Origin: Pseudoalteromonas sp. XMcav2-N
Lineage (GTDB): Bacteria > Pseudomonadota > Gammaproteobacteria > Enterobacterales > Alteromonadaceae
Length of the DNA: 64,000 nt
Direction: 5' to 3'
Assembly: GCF_024124545.1 (NCBI RefSeq)
Contig: NZ_JAMXSF010000015.1
Coordinates: forward strand, 90,383 to 154,382
The position numbers and the translations under genes are program-made. The notes under the pieces were generated by a model that had not been told where the DNA came from, searched no databases, and was given only the letters and a program-made list of their open reading frames with translations. Positions 52,303-62,613 of this stretch are shown one piece after another. How positions within the stretch are numbered: position 1 is the stretch's first letter; each line of letters opens with the position of its first letter.

Positions 52303-55095
52303 ATGACATTGCTTTGGATACCCTTGCTATCCTTATTAGGCAGTTTACTCTCATCATTTACAGGTAAACTATCCCGCAATCACTCGACTGCGGTAACTTT
52401 GCTTGCGCCCGGACTGGCACTTGCGCTGGCCTGCTATATGGCTCCGGAGGTGTTTGCCAATGAACAGCTGCGTACCACGATTGAGTGGATCCCGCTGTTG
52501 GGCTTAGAACTCTCATTCCGCTTAGATGGTTTATCATTGTTGTTCGTTTTCCTGATCCTGGGAATCGGCATATTGGTGATCTTCTACGCGCGTTACTATC
52601 TCAGCAGTAACGATTCTATGCCTAAGCTCTACGCATACTTAATGCTGTTTATGACGGCTATGCTGGGTATTGTGATGTCGAATAATGTATTGCAACTATG
52701 GCTATTCTGGGAATTAACCAGTATCAGTTCCTTTTTGCTGATCAGCTATTGGTGGCACAAATCAGAAGCCCGCAAAGGGGCAAAAATGGCACTGGCAATC
52801 ACCGGAGGCGGTGGTTTGGCTCTGCTTGCCGGTTTACTATTACTGGGGGATATTGTCGGGAGTTATGATCTGGACATCATTCTCGCCAGTCGTGAACTGA
52901 TCCAGGCTCATGACCTATATGAACTCGCCCTGATCCTGGTATTACTGGGTGCTTTCACTAAGTCTGCGCAGTTCCCGTTCCATTTCTGGTTACCGCATGC
53001 TATGGCTGCACCAACGCCTGTAAGTGCTTACTTACATTCGGCAACCATGGTTAAAGCGGGTATCTTTTTACTGGCTCGTTTCTATCCGGCACTGGCCGGA
53101 ACCGAAATTTGGTTTATTCTGGTTGGATTAACCGGTCTTGTGACTTTGCTGGTCGGTGCCTATATCGCTTTGTTTAAGCATGACCTCAAAGGACTGCTGG
53201 CATTCTCGACCATTAGTCATTTGGGTTTGATAACCTTGTTGCTGGGCTTAGATACTGAACTGGCAACGGTCGCGGCTATCTTCCACATTATCAACCATGC
53301 GACTTTCAAAGCCTCGTTATTTATGGCTACCGGGATCATAGATCACGAAACCGGCACTCGAGATATGCGCAAGCTAAATGGTATGTGGCGATTTATGCCA
53401 TACACAGCAACGCTCGCTATGGTGGCTGCGGCTGCGATGGCAGGTGTTCCCCTGTTAAACGGCTTCTTGTCGAAAGAAATGTTCTTTGCTGAAACTTTAC
53501 ATCAGCAGTTGCTAGGCTCAATGTCCTGGTTGATCCCGATTCTTGCAACCATTGCAGGTGCCTTTTCTGTGGCATACTCAGCCCGCTTTATTCATGATGT
53601 GTTTTTCAACGGAGATCCGGTGGGCTTACCTAAGGAGCCACATGAGGCACCGCGTTACATGCGTGTGCCTATCGAAGTTTTGGTCGCATTGTGTCTGATT
53701 GTAGGTATGTTCCCGGGCTTTATTGTCAGTGATATTCTTAATGTCGCCTCTGCTGCTGTATTGGGTGGAGAACCTCCTCAGTTTAAAATTGCAATTTGGC
53801 ATGGCTTTAATTTACCTCTGTTGATGAGCGGTATTGCTGTGTGTGGTGGTCTGTTGATTTACACTCAGCGCCGCTATCTGTTTACATTCCAGGCTTCATT
53901 GCCTCCTCTTAATGCGAAAAAAGGGTTTGAGCATGTGATGTACAGAGTGGTTAGCTGGAGCCGTGCACGCATTGATGCTATCGAAAACGGGTCGTTACAA
54001 CGATACCTGATGCTTATGTTATTAGTGGTCCTGTTAAGTGCAGGCTGGCCGCTGTTCGAAATGACCCAGCTAGTCGGTGAAAACAAACCAACACCTATCG
54101 ATGTTCACAATGCGATTGGTGCAGGTTTGCTCATGATTGGTGCAATAGGCACAGTGATCTGGCATCGTACACGTATGGTTGCCTTGCTGATGATCTCGGT
54201 TGTAGGCCTGATGGTAGCCGTCGCATTTACTCGCTTCTCTGCACCTGATTTGGCACTTACTCAGTTAACTGTTGAAGTTGTCACTATCATTCTGTTGATG
54301 CTGGCGCTGTTCTTCTTACCGCAAAGAACACCGAAAGAAAGTAGCTCGGTACGCGTGTTGCGCGATCTGGGGATAGCTTCTGCCATTGGTGTCATAGTTG
54401 GTAGTATTTGTTATGCCTTGATCACACGTCCATTGAGTTCTATTTCTGACTTCTTCCTTGCCAATGCGAAGACCGGAGGAGGCGGTACCAATGTGGTGAA
54501 TGTCATTTTGGTCGACTTCCGTGGTTTTGATACTTTGGGAGAAATTACTGTACTGGGTATTGCTGCTCTGGGGATTTATAAGCTATTGATCAATTTGCCG
54601 CTATTTATGCCTGGTAGTGACTCTGAGGGTCGCCCCTGGGCAAGAGAGCGTTACCCCATTCTGTTAGCGTCTATTTCTCAAAGCTTGTTACCGTTGGCAC
54701 TATTGGTGTCGGTATACATCTTCCTGCGTGGCCATAACTTGCCCGGCGGGGGCTTTATTGCGGGTCTGGTTACTGCGATTGCCTTTATTTTGCAGTACAT
54801 CGCGCACGGATCGAACTGGATTTCAGAGCGCTTCACACTCAACTACCGCAAAATTATTGCCTCAGGTATTGCCATAGCCATGATCTCAGGCTTGGGCAGT
54901 TGGGCATTCGACCGTCCATTCCTGACGAGCTGGTTTGATTACTTTGATTTGCCGGTAATTGGCGAGATTGAACTTGCCAGTGCGCTGGTATTTGACTTGG
55001 GTGTGTATATTACGGTTGTTGGTGCAACTTTGATGATCCTGGCGAGCCTGGGCAAGTTGACAGCCAATGCACCTAAAGAAGAGGTAAATATTTAA
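52303..55095 (+). CDS. mrpA: Mrp Na+/H+ antiporter subunit A, fused to B
   Basis: 930 residues. The N-terminal 500 or so residues form the NuoL-like proton channel (SISSFLLISYWWHKSEARKGAKMALAITGGGGLALLAG, in pieces; LPHAMAAPTPVSAYLHSATMVKAG). The C-terminal part carries the MrpB-like region (LPLALLVSVYIFLRGHNLPGGGFIAGL). This fused AB subunit and the six-gene order A(B)-C-D-E-F-G is the group 2 Mrp arrangement, as in Vibrio. The complex exports Na+ in exchange for H+ in the inner membrane. First gene of the operon. Confidence 0.93.
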   Translation: MTLLWIPLLSLLGSLLSSFTGKLSRNHSTAVTLLAPGLALALACYMAPEVFANEQLRTTIEWIPLLGLELSFRLDGLSLLFVFLILGIGILVIFYARYYLSSNDSMPKLYAYLMLFMTAMLGIVMSNNVLQLWLFWELTSISSFLLISYWWHKSEARKGAKMALAITGGGGLALLAGLLLLGDIVGSYDLDIILASRELIQAHDLYELALILVLLGAFTKSAQFPFHFWLPHAMAAPTPVSAYLHSATMVKAGIFLLARFYPALAGTEIWFILVGLTGLVTLLVGAYIALFKHDLKGLLAFSTISHLGLITLLLGLDTELATVAAIFHIINHATFKASLFMATGIIDHETGTRDMRKLNGMWRFMPYTATLAMVAAAAMAGVPLLNGFLSKEMFFAETLHQQLLGSMSWLIPILATIAGAFSVAYSARFIHDVFFNGDPVGLPKEPHEAPRYMRVPIEVLVALCLIVGMFPGFIVSDILNVASAAVLGGEPPQFKIAIWHGFNLPLLMSGIAVCGGLLIYTQRRYLFTFQASLPPLNAKKGFEHVMYRVVSWSRARIDAIENGSLQRYLMLMLLVVLLSAGWPLFEMTQLVGENKPTPIDVHNAIGAGLLMIGAIGTVIWHRTRMVALLMISVVGLMVAVAFTRFSAPDLALTQLTVEVVTIILLMLALFFLPQRTPKESSSVRVLRDLGIASAIGVIVGSICYALITRPLSSISDFFLANAKTGGGGTNVVNVILVDFRGFDTLGEITVLGIAALGIYKLLINLPLFMPGSDSEGRPWARERYPILLASISQSLLPLALLVSVYIFLRGHNLPGGGFIAGLVTAIAFILQYIAHGSNWISERFTLNYRKIIASGIAIAMISGLGSWAFDRPFLTSWFDYFDLPVIGEIELASALVFDLGVYITVVGATLMILASLGKLTANAPKEEVNI

Positions 55096-55469
55096 TGGAG
55101 CTATTGTACTCATCTTGCGTAGGCCTGTTAGTGGCCTGCGGAGTATTCCTGATTTTACGAGCCCGGACCTTTCCGGTGGTATTGGGGCTTACTATGTTGT
55201 CCTATGCAGTTAACTTATTTTTGTTTGCGTCTGGCAGGTTGACCATGAACAAGGCTGCGGTTTTGGGGTTTAGCGACGGGTATGCCGATCCTTTGCCTCA
55301 GGCGCTGGTCTTGACAGCGATTGTGATAGGCTTTGCAATGACGGCGTTTGTGGTCATTCTGGCTATTCGTGGTCGTGCTGATTTGGGTAACGACCATGTC
55401 AATGGTAGTGAAGTACAAGTGGCATCGCGCAATGTTGGCTCTCAACGTAAGGAGCAAAGCAAAGCATGA
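55095..55469 (+). CDS. mrpC: Mrp antiporter subunit C
   Basis: 124 residues, a NuoK-like three-helix membrane protein: LLYSSCVGLLVACGVFLIL, VVLGLTMLSYAVNLFLFASGR and the third helix with DPLPQALVLTAIVIGFAMTAF, the diagnostic MrpC/MnhC motif. Overlaps subunit A by 1 base and subunit D by 4. Confidence 0.95.
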   Translation: MELLYSSCVGLLVACGVFLILRARTFPVVLGLTMLSYAVNLFLFASGRLTMNKAAVLGFSDGYADPLPQALVLTAIVIGFAMTAFVVILAIRGRADLGNDHVNGSEVQVASRNVGSQRKEQSKA

Positions 55470-56977
55470 CGCAGCATCTAACTTCTTTACCAGTATTGCT
55501 GCCAATGCTGGCTGCTATCTTTATGTTAATGCCACCTTGTGGCAAAAATCTCAGGGCACGCCGCATCGTCTCTGTGGGCATGGGCTTGCTCACTACAGTG
55601 GCGTCGGTAATTTTACTGCTGATGACCCAGGAGCATGGCACGTCTGTTTATGCCATTGGTAACTGGTCTGCACCATTTGGTATCGTATTGATAGCAGATC
55701 CTTTGTCCGCGTTGCTAGTGACACTGACGTCATTTCTGGGGCTAGTGTGTGGTTTATACAGTTGTGCAGGCGATGATGAGCGGGGAAGTTTTTTCCACCC
55801 GCTACTTCATTTTTTAGTCTTAGGCGTCAATGGGGCATTTCTTACAGGTGATGCATTCAACCTGTTCGTATTCTTTGAAGTACTGTTGATTGCCTCGTAC
55901 TCACTGCTGATGCACGGTGGTGATAAGCGCAATACACGTGCTGCTTTACAGTATGTGATCCTAAACTTAGTTGGCTCGTCGGTATTCCTGATTGCTTTGG
56001 GGATCTTGTATGGCACGCTGGGTACCTTAAATATGGCGGACATGGCGCAAAAAGTGACGTTACTGCAAGGTGATGATGTGTACCTGGCCAAGATTGGCGG
56101 ACTTTTGCTACTGGTTGTCTTTGCACTCAAGGGCGCACTATTACCGCTTCATTTGTGGTTGCCAAACACTTACTCGACGGCGATGCCGGTCGTGGCGGCT
56201 TTGTTTGCCATTATGACCAAAGTGGGCGTTTATTCGATGATGCGTGTGTACACCCTGATCTTTGGTGAAGAAGCGGGTGAGTTAAGCCACATGGCACAAA
56301 ACTGGCTCTGGTGGCTGGCAATCGCAACCATAGTGATGGGTGCCATCGGTGTATTAGCAAGTCAGGACTTAAGAAAAATGGTGGCGAACTTAGTCGTTGT
56401 GTCCGTTGGTACTTTGGTTGCCTTGGTTGCTGTACAAACAGTTCAAAGCAGTGCGGCGGCCATCTACTATCTGGTTCATTCGACCTTGGTAAGTGCAGCG
56501 CTGTTTCTGCTGGCGGATCTTATAGCAAGACAAAGAGGTAAAGTTGCAGACAGGATCACCGCAGGTCGGCCTGTTGCACAACCTTTGCTGATCGGTGGTG
56601 CATTCTTAGTTGCCGCGGTGGCGGTTATTGGAATGCCGCCGTTATCTGGATTCGTCGGAAAAGTGTGGATTTTGAGATCAACGCTGGATACGCCGTATGG
56701 AAACTGGTTCTGGCTGGTATATTTGGTTGCGAGCCTGGCGGTTCTTATCTCCGTCTCAAAAGCGGGTAGTACCGTGTTCTGGCATCATAGTGGTAAAAGT
56801 GAGAGTGAACAGGAGCGGGCTCACCCAGCTCAGATCTGTGCCGTACTTTTATTGGTATTGTGTACACCGTTGATGGTGATTTTTGCAGGTCCTCTGAGTG
56901 AATATGCATTGCTTGCTGCTCAGGAGTTGCACGATTTTACGGGGCTACTGCAGGACGTGTTAGGAGGAGTAAACTAG
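55466..56977 (+). CDS. mrpD: Mrp antiporter subunit D
   Basis: 503 residues, a NuoM/N-like proton channel with about 14 helices. Key pieces are GDAFNLFVFFEVLLIASYSLL, the Lys-bearing helix KGALLPLHLWLPNTYSTAMPVVAALF and YYLVHSTLVSAALFLLADL. It supplies one of the two proton paths of the antiporter. The next gene starts immediately after its stop. Confidence 0.95.
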   Translation: MTQHLTSLPVLLPMLAAIFMLMPPCGKNLRARRIVSVGMGLLTTVASVILLLMTQEHGTSVYAIGNWSAPFGIVLIADPLSALLVTLTSFLGLVCGLYSCAGDDERGSFFHPLLHFLVLGVNGAFLTGDAFNLFVFFEVLLIASYSLLMHGGDKRNTRAALQYVILNLVGSSVFLIALGILYGTLGTLNMADMAQKVTLLQGDDVYLAKIGGLLLLVVFALKGALLPLHLWLPNTYSTAMPVVAALFAIMTKVGVYSMMRVYTLIFGEEAGELSHMAQNWLWWLAIATIVMGAIGVLASQDLRKMVANLVVVSVGTLVALVAVQTVQSSAAAIYYLVHSTLVSAALFLLADLIARQRGKVADRITAGRPVAQPLLIGGAFLVAAVAVIGMPPLSGFVGKVWILRSTLDTPYGNWFWLVYLVASLAVLISVSKAGSTVFWHHSGKSESEQERAHPAQICAVLLLVLCTPLMVIFAGPLSEYALLAAQELHDFTGLLQDVLGGVN

Positions 56978-57514
56978 ATGCGTTTGGAAGCAAAATATAA
57001 ATGGTTACCGACGCCGTTTCGCAGCCTAATGCTGTTCATTGTTTGGTTGTTGTTAAATAACAGCGTGGCACCGGGTCATTTAATCTTGGCTGCGATTTTG
57101 GCTGTTGCTATTCCCCTTGCGACTTTCCCATTTCGTACCAAACAACCTTTGGTATTGAAACCTGGTAAGGCACTACAATATTTATTGCTTGTTTTGTACG
57201 ATATATTGATGGCTAACATTGAGGTAGCAATCAAGATTCTGGGCCCGACACGAAAATTGAAGCCCGCTTTTGTAAAAGTGCCCATTGATCTGGCTCAGTC
57301 TATGCCCATAACCATCTTGGCAAGCACCGTGTCACTGACACCGGGCACCGTGAGTGCAGAAGTCTACCCATGGCCTGAAGACATGAGTGATGGCGCAGAG
57401 CCACAACAGCGTTACCTGTTGATCCATGTTCTGGATCTGGATGATGAGGCAGCGCTGATCGACACGATTAAAACGCGTTATGAAAAACCCATTAAGGAGA
57501 TCTTTGCATGTTAG
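56978..57514 (+). CDS. mrpE: Mrp antiporter subunit E
   Basis: 178 residues, in line with MrpE. Two or three membrane helices in the N-terminal half (LMLFIVWLLLNNSVAPGHLILAAILAVAIPL, given in part), then the conserved cytoplasmic stretch ITILASTVSLTPGTVSAEV and a short soluble end (RYLLIHVLDLDDEAALI). Overlaps subunit F by 7 bases. Confidence 0.92.
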   Translation: MRLEAKYKWLPTPFRSLMLFIVWLLLNNSVAPGHLILAAILAVAIPLATFPFRTKQPLVLKPGKALQYLLLVLYDILMANIEVAIKILGPTRKLKPAFVKVPIDLAQSMPITILASTVSLTPGTVSAEVYPWPEDMSDGAEPQQRYLLIHVLDLDDEAALIDTIKTRYEKPIKEIFAC

Positions 57515-57777
57515 AGACGGTGATTCTGATTGTCTTTGCGATGATCGGTGTATCTTTGCTACTTAATCTGTGGCGACTTGTGGTCGGGCCATCTATTCCT
57601 GATCGGATTCTGGCATTAGATACAATGTACATTAATACGATTGCCCTGATAGTGCTATATGGCATGAACATGGGCACTTCGCTGTATTTCGAGGCTGCAC
57701 TATTGATTGCCTTGCTTGGCTTTGTCAGCACAGTGGCGGTATGTAAATACCTGCTGCGCGGCGATATCATTGAATAG
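57508..57777 (+). CDS. mrpF: Mrp antiporter subunit F
   Basis: 89 residues with three helices and the MrpF signature GPSIPDRILALDTM between helices 1 and 2. The third helix (LYFEAALLIALLGFVSTVAVCKY) carries the conserved acidic residue. Overlaps E. Confidence 0.94.
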   Translation: MLETVILIVFAMIGVSLLLNLWRLVVGPSIPDRILALDTMYINTIALIVLYGMNMGTSLYFEAALLIALLGFVSTVAVCKYLLRGDIIE

Positions 57778-57786
57778 GGGGAGCGA

Positions 57787-58116
57787 ATGATGGAATGGGT
57801 TATTTCATTTTTGTTATTGTTAGGCGGCAGTTTAGTTTTGGTCGGCTCCATAGGCCTGGTCAAAATGCCGGATTTCTTCATGCGTTTGCACGGACCGACT
57901 AAAGCAACGACTTTGGGTATGGCCTGCTTATTATTTGCGGCAATGGCTTACTATGGTTTTTACGGGGAAGGGGTGAGTGTCAAAGAAATTCTAATTTCTA
58001 TGTTCTTGCTTATTACCGCGCCTATCAGTGGTTATATGTTGATTAAATCGGCAATTCACCACAGATTAGACAGTATCGAGCCCACCCGTGGCAAAGACAA
58101 GATTGAGGAAGACTGA
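57787..58116 (+). CDS. mrpG: Mrp antiporter subunit G
   Basis: 109 residues with three helices and the MrpG/MnhG motif GLVKMPDFFMRLHGPTKATTLG, followed by PISGYMLIKSAIHH. GGGGGAG precedes the ATG. Last gene of the Mrp operon. Confidence 0.94.
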   Translation: MMEWVISFLLLLGGSLVLVGSIGLVKMPDFFMRLHGPTKATTLGMACLLFAAMAYYGFYGEGVSVKEILISMFLLITAPISGYMLIKSAIHHRLDSIEPTRGKDKIEED

Positions 58117-58132
58117 GTTTCTTTTTAATCGT

Positions 58133-58168
58133 GAGTCGCTGTAGGGCTTCAACAGCGACTCCTTTCGT
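58133..58168 (+). terminator. Terminator of the Mrp operon
   Basis: GAGTCGCTGT (58133-58142) pairs with ACAGCGACTC (58152-58161), followed by CTTTCGTTT. A strong 10-bp stem 16 bp after the mrpG stop. Confidence 0.8.
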
Positions 58169-58386
58169 TTGTATCCCCAACTTTTCATCCTAGTGAGCTG
58201 TTTAGTCTGCTCTCACCCATTCAACTCTTATCAATAAGTACAAATTATGTACTACCCTTGTTTAATGTAAAAAAAATCGCCCAATAGTGTAGTCATAATT
58301 ACTTAAAGCTGTCATTTTAGAATACGCAAGATAGCGAAACTTTTGCTAAAGTTATCCCAATAAACAACCATTTGTGAGTGTTTTAT

Positions 58387-60501
58387 ATGCAGCATATGTC
58401 CATCAAAAAGAAGCTTATCCTGTTTGTGGTCACGCTGGTGACTGCCCTTGTTGCCTTGCTAGTAACAACGATGTGGATGAACCTGCAAAAAGAGAACAAA
58501 GTGCAGAGTACACAGCTCAGAGAGCTGGCTTATCAGGAGATCAGAACGGGGTTAACGGCACAGGGACAATACTATGCACGTCAGGTTGCAGAGTTTATTA
58601 ACTCTGCTTATCGGGTGCCCTATACATTGGCAGGCGCTCTGAAAGCAACTTCTGTCAATACGCCATTGGCGCGTACTCAGGTGCAAGACCTGGTTGCCGG
58701 CGCATTGAAACAAAATCGTTTTGTATCCTCAATGTATGCTCAGTTTGAACCAAATGGTTATGACGGACAAGACCAAGCTTATACGTCCGGTGCCAGTCAC
58801 TCTGCACCAGGTGATGGTACGCTGGAATTATATTTTACTCGAGATGCCAGCGGGATCACGCAACATCAAATTGAGTCAGCGGCTGATAAGTATTTAGACA
58901 AACGTAACGAATTTGGGCTTCGCGAAGCCGAATGGTATCTCTGTGCACGCGACAGTGTGGCGCCTTGTATTATGGAACCTTATTTGTACGAAATTTCTCC
59001 AGGTAACAAGATGTTGATGACATCATTAACGGTTCCTGTCGATGTCAACGGGCGTTTTCAGGGGCTGGTAGGAGTTGATGTGAACTTGCCGGTATTCCAA
59101 AAGTTGGTTGATGAATTATCAGAATCACTATATCAGGGGCAGGCGAAAGTCTCTTTGCTCAGCAAGTTGGGGTTGGTTGTCGGTGCCAGCCATTACGACA
59201 AGCTTGCCAGACCTTTGAAAGAGTCTGTCAATCCGGATATCGCAGAGAAGCTGTTGAACTTGCATCAAAAAAGTGGATTCAGTGAAATAGGAGATATGCT
59301 GGCTATTGCTGTGCCTATTGAGATCAAACTTGCCAACACGACCTGGTCTTTGGTTATCGAATTACCGAAGGAGGTTGCACTGGCCTCTGTTACTCAGATA
59401 GAGCAACAAATAGAAGAATCAACCAACTCACTGGGGCGTTGGATGCTATTTCTGGGCACTGTCGTTGCAGCAGTAGCATTGGGTCTTGCGCTGGTGCTGA
59501 TTAACACCATCATTGGACCGCTCACATATATTGAGGAGCGTGTCGATAGCCTTGCGTCTAGCGAAGGTGATCTGACTCATAAGCTGGAAGTAAGTCATCA
59601 TGCTGAGCTGATATCTCTGGCTCATGGCTTTAACCGCTTTACAGATAAACTCAGAAGCATGATCATTGACCTCAAAGAGTTGGCTGAAGAGTCATATGCC
59701 CAATCTCACAAGACCACAGAAGCTGCCATCAATATAAAAAACAAGGTGTCGAATCAACACCTTGAAATCGACAGTGTTGTGACCGCAATTAATGAGTTGA
59801 GTGCAACAGCCACAGAAGTGGCCAGAGCCTCGGAAAAAGCCGCTTCAAGTACAAATCATGCTGTTGAGACAGTGCAAAGTAGTGAACGAAGTATAGTCAG
59901 AACAACAGAGACAGTGCAGGAAATCGCCGAGCAGGTATTAGACGCGAAAAACGCGTTTGGCAAAGTCTCAGAGCGAAGTGGTGATATTTCCAAAATCCTG
60001 GATGTTATTCGCGCCATTGCTGAGCAGACCAATTTACTTGCGCTAAACGCGGCGATAGAAGCGGCCAGGGCAGGTGAACAAGGTCGAGGGTTTGCTGTGG
60101 TCGCTGATGAAGTACGTGCACTGGCTTCAAAAACACAGGCCTCAACGGACGACATTAGCAAGCTTATCGATAATCTGCAAAGCGAAGTCACAGGCTCAGA
60201 GCAGATCATTGAAAAGACTGTCAGTCAGGGTGAACAAGCGGTTTCATATTGCCGGGAGTCGGCAGAGTTAATGAGTAGCTTAGTGGGCGAGCTCAGCAGT
60301 ATATCAAATGAGGTAACACAAATTGCGACTGCGGCAGAAGAGCAAAGCATGGTGACTGAGGAAATTAGCACTAACACAACAGGGATTTCTGACGCAGCAG
60401 CTGAATTGTCTGGTTTTGCTGACGAAGTAGAGCAAGCAGCAAGTGCATTGACCTATATAGTGGAGCAAAAGCACAAGCAGTTAAATCTACTTAAAACCTA
60501 A
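58387..60501 (+). CDS. Methyl-accepting chemotaxis protein with dCACHE sensor
   Basis: 704 residues. Helix 1 (about 8-30), a periplasmic double-CACHE domain (about 35-340; MEPYLYEISPGNKMLMTSLTVPV and GLVGVDVNLPVFQKLVDE mark the first lobe), helix 2 (about 355-378), a HAMP domain (LINTIIGPLTYIEERV onward) and the signalling hairpin with the conserved tip IRAIAEQTNLLALNAAIEAA. dCACHE receptors usually bind amino acids, amines or organic acids. It lacks a C-terminal CheR-binding pentapeptide (ends QLNLLKT). Start chosen is the first ATG; an ATG three codons later is equally good. Stands alone. Confidence 0.93.
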   Translation: MQHMSIKKKLILFVVTLVTALVALLVTTMWMNLQKENKVQSTQLRELAYQEIRTGLTAQGQYYARQVAEFINSAYRVPYTLAGALKATSVNTPLARTQVQDLVAGALKQNRFVSSMYAQFEPNGYDGQDQAYTSGASHSAPGDGTLELYFTRDASGITQHQIESAADKYLDKRNEFGLREAEWYLCARDSVAPCIMEPYLYEISPGNKMLMTSLTVPVDVNGRFQGLVGVDVNLPVFQKLVDELSESLYQGQAKVSLLSKLGLVVGASHYDKLARPLKESVNPDIAEKLLNLHQKSGFSEIGDMLAIAVPIEIKLANTTWSLVIELPKEVALASVTQIEQQIEESTNSLGRWMLFLGTVVAAVALGLALVLINTIIGPLTYIEERVDSLASSEGDLTHKLEVSHHAELISLAHGFNRFTDKLRSMIIDLKELAEESYAQSHKTTEAAINIKNKVSNQHLEIDSVVTAINELSATATEVARASEKAASSTNHAVETVQSSERSIVRTTETVQEIAEQVLDAKNAFGKVSERSGDISKILDVIRAIAEQTNLLALNAAIEAARAGEQGRGFAVVADEVRALASKTQASTDDISKLIDNLQSEVTGSEQIIEKTVSQGEQAVSYCRESAELMSSLVGELSSISNEVTQIATAAEEQSMVTEEISTNTTGISDAAAELSGFADEVEQAASALTYIVEQKHKQLNLLKT

Positions 60502-60593
60502 GTCCTCCCTGTATCTTATTATCCTTCAGGGTCAACTCTGGCAATTACCGTCAGAGTTGACTATCATAACTGTAAATACATACAGTTATTTCA

Positions 60594-62537
60594 ATGATGA
60601 AACTTTATATTGCCGAAAAACCTTCCCTTGGCAGAGCTATAGCGGATGTTTTGCCCAAACCTCATAAAAAGCATGATGGCTATATAGAACTGGCCAATGG
60701 GGACTGTGTGACCTGGTGTATTGGTCATTTACTTGAGCAGGCTGCTCCAGAAGACTATGATCCTAAATATAAAAAATGGCAAATGATGCATTTGCCGATT
60801 GTGCCGCAGCAATGGCAGTTTAAAGCAAAGCCAAAGACAAAAAAACAACTGAGTGTAGTTAAAAAGCTCATAAAAAAAGCAAAGCACCTTGTTCATGCTG
60901 GCGACCCTGACAGAGAAGGGCAATTGCTGGTTGATGAGGTACTTCAGGATGCGAAGCTCCCAGCTTACAAAAAGCAGGATACACAGCGACTGCTGATCAG
61001 TGACTTAAACCCCTCAGCTGTAAAAAAAGCCCTCACTCAGATGCGTTCCAATCTGGAGTTTGTACCTTTAAGCGTGTCAGCGTTAGCGAGAGCACGAGCA
61101 GATTGGCTCTATGGTATGAACCTGACCAGAGCTTATACGCTGGTTGGGCAAAAAGCAGGGTTCCAGGGAGTACTGTCAGTTGGCAGAGTACAAACTCCGG
61201 TCCTGGGACTTGTTGTGAGGCGGGATATTGAAATTGAAAACTTTGTATCCAAGCCCTTTTATGAGGTGCAAGCGCATATAAAGAAAAGTGGTGGGAGTGA
61301 ATTTTGTGCCAAGTGGCAACCCAGTGAGGCGTGTCAGCCCTATATGGATGAAGAAGGTCGGGTGCTGGTTAAAGCGTTGGCTGATAATGTTGCATCGAGG
61401 ATCCTGGACCAGAATGCCCAAGTTAAGAAAGTAGATGCGAAACCGAAGAAGCACAACCCACCACTGCCATATAACTTGTCGGCATTGCAAATCGATGCTA
61501 ACAAGCGATTTGGTATGTCTGCGAAACAAGTATTGGATGTTTGTCAGGCGCTTTATGAGAGGCATAAACTTATTACATACCCCCGCTCTGACAACCGTTA
61601 TCTGCCGCAGGGGCACTTTGCTGAGTCCAGACAGGTATTAGATGCGGCATTAAATAACCAGGGGCTGGAAGCAGACAAAGTTGCTGGTGCTGATCTGAAC
61701 TTGAAGGGTAAATGCTGGAATGACGCTAAAGTTGACGCACACCACGCTATTATCCCAACAGCAAAAAAGTTGAAAACGGCTCAATTAGGGCAATACGAAA
61801 AACAAGTTTACCAGCTAATTTGTACTCAGTATCTGGCGCAGTTTTACCCTGCCTATCGATATACAGAAACTAAAGTGGAACTAGAAATTGCGGGCGGCGT
61901 GTTTGTTGCCAAAGCTGAGCAGATCATCGACCTTGGTTTTAAGCGTTTATTTAAAGTGGAAGAAAAGAAGCCGGTTATTTTGCCCCAGCTGGAAGTCGGC
62001 GAGTTACTTAACTGTTTTAAAGGACAAGTAATCGAGAAACATACTCAGCCCCCCAGTCACTTTACAGAAGCAACCTTATTAAGCGCCATGACAGGTATCG
62101 CCAGGTTTGTGTCGAACGCGGACATCAAGAAAGTGTTGAAGGAGACCGATGGACTGGGTACAGAGGCAACCAGAGCCGGGATCATCGATTTATTGTTTAA
62201 AAGAGGCTTTTTGCAACGCAGTGGCAAAAGTATCAAATCAACAGAGTTGGGCGTTGCGCTTGTAAAGACGCTTCCTGAGGACTTGTCCATGCCGGACAGA
62301 ACGGCATTGTGGGAATCACAACTGGCGCGAATTGCAATGAAGGAGCAGCCCTATCAGACATTTATGGATCCTCTTGAAAAAGAAATCACGAACATTGTTA
62401 AGCGCGCAAATATGAGTGATAGTTCCATGTTTAGTGGCTTGAAAAGTGGCAAATCGGGTTCGAGGGCCTTATTTTCCAAAAAAAGAACAAAAAAACGCAC
62501 GACGACTAAAGCGGGTCGCCGAAAGTCTGCGGCTTAG
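60594..62537 (+). CDS. topB: DNA topoisomerase III
   Basis: 647 residues (E. coli TopB 653). A type IA topoisomerase that decatenates single-stranded DNA links with RecQ. The Toprim start LYIAEKPSLGRAIADVLP and the acidic motif HAGDPDREGQLLVDEV bind Mg2+; the catalytic Tyr is in LITYPRSDNRYLP. LALRARADWLYGMNLTRAYT-type sequence (here SALARARADWLYGMNLTRAY) is also diagnostic. The C-terminus is a short Lys/Arg-rich tail without zinc fingers. Two adjacent ATG codons start the gene; the second may be used. Confidence 0.96.
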   Translation: MMKLYIAEKPSLGRAIADVLPKPHKKHDGYIELANGDCVTWCIGHLLEQAAPEDYDPKYKKWQMMHLPIVPQQWQFKAKPKTKKQLSVVKKLIKKAKHLVHAGDPDREGQLLVDEVLQDAKLPAYKKQDTQRLLISDLNPSAVKKALTQMRSNLEFVPLSVSALARARADWLYGMNLTRAYTLVGQKAGFQGVLSVGRVQTPVLGLVVRRDIEIENFVSKPFYEVQAHIKKSGGSEFCAKWQPSEACQPYMDEEGRVLVKALADNVASRILDQNAQVKKVDAKPKKHNPPLPYNLSALQIDANKRFGMSAKQVLDVCQALYERHKLITYPRSDNRYLPQGHFAESRQVLDAALNNQGLEADKVAGADLNLKGKCWNDAKVDAHHAIIPTAKKLKTAQLGQYEKQVYQLICTQYLAQFYPAYRYTETKVELEIAGGVFVAKAEQIIDLGFKRLFKVEEKKPVILPQLEVGELLNCFKGQVIEKHTQPPSHFTEATLLSAMTGIARFVSNADIKKVLKETDGLGTEATRAGIIDLLFKRGFLQRSGKSIKSTELGVALVKTLPEDLSMPDRTALWESQLARIAMKEQPYQTFMDPLEKEITNIVKRANMSDSSMFSGLKSGKSGSRALFSKKRTKKRTTTKAGRRKSAA

Positions 62538-62613
62538 TAGGATTTTTTTATTTGCCTTGTAATTGGTGTGGATGTCACCATATAAATAGTCAACTATCAC
62601 AGCTGGTTTGAAC

